From positions 1-9,704 of the forward strand of contig SBFI01000400.1 in NCBI GenBank assembly GCA_006227875.1: a DNA stretch of 9,704 bases, written 5' to 3'. Position 1 is the first letter of the stretch; each line of letters starts with the position of its first letter. Source of the stretch: Acidobacteriota bacterium. Its GTDB lineage: Bacteria; Acidobacteriota; Thermoanaerobaculia; Multivoradales; JAHEKO01. The notes under the pieces are model-generated. The model worked only from the letters and a program-made list of their open reading frames with translations. It did not search any database and was not told where the DNA came from. The position numbers were made by a program, and so were the translations under genes. Below, piece after piece: positions 5,704 to 9,704 of this stretch.

Positions 5704-5729
5704 TCTAGAGCCTTTTGAAATCTTGTCAA
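5702..5729 (-). promoter_or_regulatory. Sigma70-type promoter of the ArsR-rhodanese/selD/permease operon
   Basis: On the - strand TTGACA (5729-5724) is a perfect -35 box and TAGAAT (5707-5702) a near-consensus -10 box, 16 bases apart. The -10 box runs into the 11-4-11 palindrome, so a bound repressor would exclude RNA polymerase. Confidence 0.8.
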
Positions 5730-5737
5730 CCTGAGCC

Positions 5738-5791
5738 AGGAGCCCTTCCGAGTAACCCACGTAGCTGCGTGGATTGATTGGACGGGCTCCT
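5738..5791 (-). repeat. Nested inverted repeat at the end of the glycosyltransferase gene
   Basis: AGGAGCCC (5738-5745) and GGGCTCCT (5784-5791) are perfect eight-base arms enclosing a second hairpin, CCACG (5757-5761) with CGTGG (5768-5772). The outer arm overlaps the TAG stop (5790-5792) of the upstream gene. No T-run follows, so it is at best a non-canonical terminator or a message-protecting structure between two - strand transcription units. Confidence 0.45.
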
Positions 5792-7703
5792 AGTTGCCGG
5801 ACGCGATTCGCTCGAGGAGGTAGAAGCCCGCATACTCCGGATTGCGGGCCGAGCGACAGGTCTCGACCAAGAAACTGTTCTCACCGGCGGCGAGCTCGAG
5901 CGGCAGCCGCAGACCTTCCCCCAGACGAGCCTCCAGATCGCCTGCGGTCCGCACCACGCCCTCACCATTTACCCACAGCGAGGAAGGCCCAAAGGGTGCA
6001 AACTCGTATTCGCTGCGTGTCTCTTTGTCGAGCTGGAAGAGGTGGAGAAACCGCTGACAGGCAGCGGGGCTCTGGATGCGGTTGGCGTCGACGTAGCCCT
6101 CGATCGAGCGACCCAGCGAGTCCGGTGCGCGGGGATAGAGCCCGTCGGGCTCGCCGCCGGGGGACAGCAGGTGCCAATCGAGAACGAACGGTTCGTTGGC
6201 GTCGGGCCGGAACTTCACCAGCAGGTCGGGCATGCCATGAAGCTGGTCGATGCGGGGGTCGACGGCGAGGCGCCGCCGCAGCGGTGAGCCGGGAACCTGC
6301 GGCGTGTAGGCGAGATGGTCGCTGTCGAGCAGGGTGGCGGTGACAAAGGGAACATCCGGCTCCCGACCGTCGAAGATGCGTCGCTGGAGCTCGTACTCTC
6401 GGGGGAAGGGTACGGCCATAAAGACCGGATCCAGAACATTCAGATATCGAGCCTGTGGGGCGTAGAAGGTGTAGACATGGGTGTCGCTCCAGGTGGCCGC
6501 CACCCGTGCCCCGGACGGTACCGACTCGCCAAACTCGGTCCACAACTCCTCCCGTGGGCCGAGCTCCTCGACAAACAGGTTCTTCACCACCCGGTGAAAC
6601 TGAGGGTAGCTCGCCACCAGACAAAGCAGCAGCCCGACGGCGACCGGGATAGGTCCTCCTCCCGGGAGCGTGATCGAGCGGGTCAGGCGATAGCCTCGGT
6701 CGCGCAGAAAGAAGAGCAACGCCAGGGTCAGGAAAGGTACAAAGTAGAGCGAGAACCGGAGCATCAGCAGGAAGAGGGCCCCAAAGACGAGCGCCGCGAC
6801 GCCAAAGGCATCCGACCATGCCGTGTCCTCGCGGGGGCGATCGAGGCGTCTGGCGGCACCGATGATCACCACCAGACCGAGCCACCAACCGAGGTTGAAG
6901 AGGAGAAGCTCGTCGGTCGGCTCGGCCAGGATCTCGACACCCACATCCAGACTCTCTTTCAGGTGGAAGTACGAGAAGCTTTGCACCGCCCAGACATGTA
7001 GGTTGTCCGGGAAGTGGGGATGGACCAGGAGTCCCACGACAACCCCCAGCAGAGCATAGAGAGGCAGTTGCAGATCCCACCGTTTTCTCACCCAACCCCG
7101 GAACAGAAAGATCAGAAAACATAGACCGAAAAAGGCGTGGAAAGCGGTGTAGGAGAGGGCAAAGACGGCTCCGACCACAGCCAGCCACCGATAGCGGCGA
7201 TTTGCGATCAGCGCCAGGGCGACGAGTAGCAGCAGCAGGGAGAGGAGCTCGGCCCGGATCCGCGTCAGTCGCCACACCCAGTCGGCGGAGGTGAAGAAGA
7301 GAAAGAACGGCAGCAGCGCTCCCCAGACACCGATGGCCCGTATTCCCAGATAGGCCAGAGCGGCGGCGATCAGGGCATTTAGAAACGCCAGGGCCACGCG
7401 CCCGCCCTCGGCTCCCTCGCTAAGTGCCGCGAAGGGCATCAACAGGACATGAAAGAGAAATTCCTTGTCACCAAATCTCTCCGCCATGAGACTGAGTCGT
7501 GCCCAGAGGAGTTCGGCGAAGAAACCCTCTTCGGCATAGACGCGCGCCACCGCCAGATGGAAGTAGGAATCGGCGTCGTGAAAGGTCGGCTGGCGGAGGT
7601 AGAAGGGAAGCAGCAGCAGGAAGGCCACGACGAAAACAGCAGCCGCTACCAGCCATGGCGACGAGAGGAGCCGCTTACGGTCTTCAGAGGATTCTGCCGG
7701 CAT
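5790..7703 (-). CDS. GT-C fold membrane glycosyltransferase, STT3/oligosaccharyltransferase-like
   Basis: A 637-residue polytopic membrane protein. The first helix (16-36) is followed by TFHDADSYFHLAVARVYAEE, whose D43-A-D45 resembles the DxD motif in the first outer loop of GT-C enzymes such as STT3, AglB and PglB, which use lipid-linked sugars. About ten more hydrophobic helices follow up to residue 420, then a soluble C-terminal region of about 215 residues that opens with RVAATWSDTHVYTFYAPQARYLN, similar in position to the WWDYG-bearing segment of STT3. The exact WWDYG motif is absent, so oligosaccharyl transfer is not proven; a GT39/GT83-type sugar transferase is an alternative. ATG 7703 is chosen just before the basic segment and first helix. 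ATG 7748 is possible, and a start further upstream at 7877 would overlap the divergent gene. No ribosome site is clear. No pathway partners are visible nearby. Confidence 0.7.
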   Translation of the reverse strand: MPAESSEDRKRLLSSPWLVAAAVFVVAFLLLLPFYLRQPTFHDADSYFHLAVARVYAEEGFFAELLWARLSLMAERFGDKEFLFHVLLMPFAALSEGAEGGRVALAFLNALIAAALAYLGIRAIGVWGALLPFFLFFTSADWVWRLTRIRAELLSLLLLLVALALIANRRYRWLAVVGAVFALSYTAFHAFFGLCFLIFLFRGWVRKRWDLQLPLYALLGVVVGLLVHPHFPDNLHVWAVQSFSYFHLKESLDVGVEILAEPTDELLLFNLGWWLGLVVIIGAARRLDRPREDTAWSDAFGVAALVFGALFLLMLRFSLYFVPFLTLALLFFLRDRGYRLTRSITLPGGGPIPVAVGLLLCLVASYPQFHRVVKNLFVEELGPREELWTEFGESVPSGARVAATWSDTHVYTFYAPQARYLNVLDPVFMAVPFPREYELQRRIFDGREPDVPFVTATLLDSDHLAYTPQVPGSPLRRRLAVDPRIDQLHGMPDLLVKFRPDANEPFVLDWHLLSPGGEPDGLYPRAPDSLGRSIEGYVDANRIQSPAACQRFLHLFQLDKETRSEYEFAPFGPSSLWVNGEGVVRTAGDLEARLGEGLRLPLELAAGENSFLVETCRSARNPEYAGFYLLERIASGN

Positions 7704-7809
7704 CGGTCGTATGTTACCGGCCTGGCCGTGGGAGGGGCCGGGGGCCATCGATATACTTGTCCGACTTCTGTGGATGAGGGTGTCGCACGACTCCAGTAAG
7801 GAGCTGATC

Positions 7810-9279
7810 ATGTCGTCTACCGATCCCAAAAAGCGCAGCGGCTCAGAGCCTGATGGGGAGTGGAAGTGGCTCAACAATCAGGAGGATCAACAGTGGGAGA
7901 TCCTGGAGTCGGCGCTCGACAACGCGAAACAGCTTCCACGAGCCATCGCCGGCAAGGAAGTCGACAAGAGGTACCGCGACGGCTGGGACCCCGACGACAT
8001 CGTCGGCCCGGGCAGCCAGAACCACCCTCTGCTGGCGGCCGCGTGCGAGCTCTGGTATCAGATCCATCGCAACCGCCCCAAGGCCATCAAGGTGCTCGAG
8101 GCGTGGGGCCGTTACGCCAAGCTGCCCTACATGACGGGTGAAGGATTCAGTCCCTTTATCTACGGACAGTGGATCAACCTCAGCATCCTGTCTGCAGGAG
8201 TTGGCGCTCGGGTCCTCGGCAGGGAGGACATTCGAACCGCCCTGTTCGACCTCATACGCATCGGACGGTCTCTGATGGCCCTGTCGACCGCCTGGGAGCA
8301 CTGGCCCGGCAACCACCCAGGCCGCTCCTGCCTCTGGGCCGGGATGCGTGGTTGGATTACGGTCAGGGATCGCTACGGTGGCGACTACTACGACAAACAG
8401 GGTGTGCTCAACCGCCCCGACAATCTGGATTCGTGCTGGGCGACCAACTTCATGTCGGCGATGATGGGCTGGAACCCGCCGAGGGACTGGATTGCCGACG
8501 TCATCAACGCGCTCCAGGGCCAGGTGCCGCCGCCACTCTATGATTTTCTGGCCGGGGAGCAGGCGGCGCTGGAGAGGCTCGCCGCAGCCAACTCACCCCT
8601 CGACAAAGGAGGGCGTGACTCGCTCGAGTGGATCGTCGATTTTCTGAATCGGGCCACCAGCAAACCGATAATCCGGTGCCGTGTGATCCGCACCACCGAC
8701 TGGGTCGCCTTTGTCTGTCTCGATGCCTCCAACTGGGGCTCCACCCCGCCGCTCTACGCCAGGCTCTGGTTCAGCAGCAGACGCCCGAACGGGCGCAGGT
8801 GGGACGCTCTCCAGCCGCACTGGAAGACCGACACCAAGTTCGCCTGGATGGCCGCCGGACCGTCGGTGAGGCAGTGGGGTGCAAGAGGTCGCGGGGTCGT
8901 CACGGTGGGGCAGGGCTACTACACGATCGACGTCATGCGCACCGAGGCGGAGACACAGGATGGCATTACGATTCCGGCCAACGTCCATTTCCGCGAGCTG
9001 GACGACAACGGCAAGGGCAACAACCACCGCAAGCCCGCGTCCTACGAGCCCGGCCCGTGGAGCGAGCAGTTCAGTTTTGGCGATCGCGTCAGCGATATCG
9101 AATACGGACCGGCTGGGGTCACCCAGCACTGGCCGCAGGGCGGCAACGGCAATGGCAACGGTGGCGGCGGGTGTCTGAGCCGCATCTTCAGCATCCGGAC
9201 GCTGGCAAAGATGAGCCGCCGGTCCCCCCTGGCGGCCCGGATCATCAATTTCCACCACTGCGGCGCAGAGAAGGGCTGA
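7810..9279 (+). CDS. Unrecognised 489-residue soluble protein with Gly/Asn-rich linker
   Basis: I do not recognise this gene. The start is well supported: AAGGAG (7798-7803) lies six bases before ATG 7810. There is no signal peptide or membrane helix. The first part (to about residue 270) is predicted helical and rich in Trp, with conserved-looking segments such as WEHWPGNHPGRSCLWAGMRGW and a DNLDSCWATNFMSAMMGWNPP stretch. Residues 290-430 look strand-rich (CRVIRTTDWVAFVCLDASNW, RLWFSSRRPNGRRWDALQPH). A short linker, GGNGNGNGGGG (444-454), precedes a basic 35-residue tail with Cys at both ends. A helical domain followed by a beta domain recalls polysaccharide lyases or toroid enzymes, but no catalytic motif supports this. 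The gene diverges from the glycosyltransferase gene across about 106 bases and is followed 54 bases later by a small membrane-protein gene on the same strand. Confidence 0.8.
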   Translation: MSSTDPKKRSGSEPDGEWKWLNNQEDQQWEILESALDNAKQLPRAIAGKEVDKRYRDGWDPDDIVGPGSQNHPLLAAACELWYQIHRNRPKAIKVLEAWGRYAKLPYMTGEGFSPFIYGQWINLSILSAGVGARVLGREDIRTALFDLIRIGRSLMALSTAWEHWPGNHPGRSCLWAGMRGWITVRDRYGGDYYDKQGVLNRPDNLDSCWATNFMSAMMGWNPPRDWIADVINALQGQVPPPLYDFLAGEQAALERLAAANSPLDKGGRDSLEWIVDFLNRATSKPIIRCRVIRTTDWVAFVCLDASNWGSTPPLYARLWFSSRRPNGRRWDALQPHWKTDTKFAWMAAGPSVRQWGARGRGVVTVGQGYYTIDVMRTEAETQDGITIPANVHFRELDDNGKGNNHRKPASYEPGPWSEQFSFGDRVSDIEYGPAGVTQHWPQGGNGNGNGGGGCLSRIFSIRTLAKMSRRSPLAARIINFHHCGAEKG

Positions 9280-9333
9280 GACCACTTGGACCGCAAGAGA
9301 GACGGGGGGTCCGGCCTTCTTGGAGATCCAGTT

Positions 9334-9704
9334 ATGAGCAGAAGTTCCTCGGACTCGGAGAAGACCTCTTTCGACTCGGGCTACGACGCTTGGATCGTGG
9401 TCGGAATGGTTGCGGTACTCGTCGTGCCGGCGTCATTGACCTTGCTGACTGTCAGCCAACCCCGGACCGGCGTCGATCCGGCGACAAATCCGACTCCGTT
9501 GGGATACACCTGGAGCCTGCTTCTGTTCATCGTGCCCATGGCCGTCATCGGCTGGTGGTTTCTCAGACACCCGGACTACTCTTCGCAGAGGAAGGCCTTC
9601 TGGTTGACGGTTGGGATTCTGAGTCCGCTTGGAATCGTTCTCGATCTTCTTTTCGGCAACAAATTTTTCACCTTTCTCAATCGGCAGGCGACCCTGCAGG
9701 TGGA
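9334..9704 (+). CDS. Small multi-helix membrane protein, start only (partial)
   Basis: ATG 9334 has GGAG (9322-9325) eight bases upstream and opens a frame that continues off the window end (123 codons visible). After a Ser/Asp-rich cytosolic start (1-18) there are three hydrophobic helices at about 20-41, 57-77 and 89-107. Between and after them are the polar segments RHPDYSSQRK and FGNKFFTFLNRQATL. The Trp-, Pro- and Phe-rich pattern vaguely recalls small lycopene-cyclase-type membrane proteins, but I cannot assign a family. It probably shares a transcript with the upstream gene. Confidence 0.75.
   Translation, partial: MSRSSSDSEKTSFDSGYDAWIVVGMVAVLVVPASLTLLTVSQPRTGVDPATNPTPLGYTWSLLLFIVPMAVIGWWFLRHPDYSSQRKAFWLTVGILSPLGIVLDLLFGNKFFTFLNRQATLQV

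Noticed and set aside
5962..7275. A 437-codon - strand frame inside the glycosyltransferase gene
   Set aside because: It is an alternate frame of the same GC-rich gene, giving Arg/Pro/Gly-rich sequence; the membrane helices and DAD motif lie in the other frame.
7713..7718. A GTTACC half-site near the glycosyltransferase start
   Set aside because: The matching GGTAAC arm at the right spacing is absent, so it is not a copy of the arsR operator.
7752..7757. TATACT as a -10 box for the gene at 7810
   Set aside because: The hexamer is good, but no acceptable -35 sequence is found 15-19 bases upstream, so I do not call a promoter.
7704..7877. N-terminal extension of the glycosyltransferase to 7877
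   Set aside because: It would overlap the well-supported start and ribosome site of the divergent gene at 7810 and adds no helix or motif.

Overview
The window is a GC-rich bacterial chromosome segment with eight complete genes and a partial gene at each end. No rRNA, tRNA, CRISPR array or insertion sequence was seen. Codon use looks even throughout. The genes (UbiB/ABC1-type C-terminus, Sec-containing SelD, ArsR-rhodanese fusion, GT-C membrane protein) suggest a free-living, Gram-negative-type bacterium able to insert selenocysteine. A lineage such as Acidobacteriota or Proteobacteria is a guess that the sequence does not settle.

Left part, + strand (1-3080): the end of a probable ABC1/UbiB-family protein is followed by a small atypical kinase-fold protein. 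Next is a 199-base regulatory region, then an ArsR-family repressor and a group II PLP-dependent decarboxylase. The regulatory region has a near-consensus promoter (TTGACG, 17 bases, TATACT) and three copies of the palindrome GGTAAC-N6-GTTACC. One copy abuts the -10 box, one contains the arsR start codon, and one lies about 95 bases upstream of the -35 box. This points to an autoregulated arsR-decarboxylase pair.

Middle, - strand (3141-5710): a compact operon of three genes. It encodes an ArsR-rhodanese fusion, a selenophosphate synthetase (SelD) and a TauE/SafE-type anion permease. Gaps are 21 and 1 bases. SelD reads through an in-frame TGA at codon 18, exactly where E. coli SelD has its catalytic Cys17. 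A hairpin fitting the bacterial SECIS model follows directly, so SelD is itself a selenoprotein. The operon has its own promoter (TTGACA, 16 bases, TAGAAT) overlapping a perfect 11-4-11 palindrome, probably the operator of the fusion regulator. The layout suggests sensing and carrying of sulfane sulfur or selenium, activation to selenophosphate, and anion transport in one transcription unit.

Right part: a large GT-C/STT3-like membrane glycosyltransferase lies on the - strand (5790-7703). Divergent from it on the + strand are a 489-residue protein I do not recognise (7810-9279) and the start of a small membrane protein (9334 to the window end).
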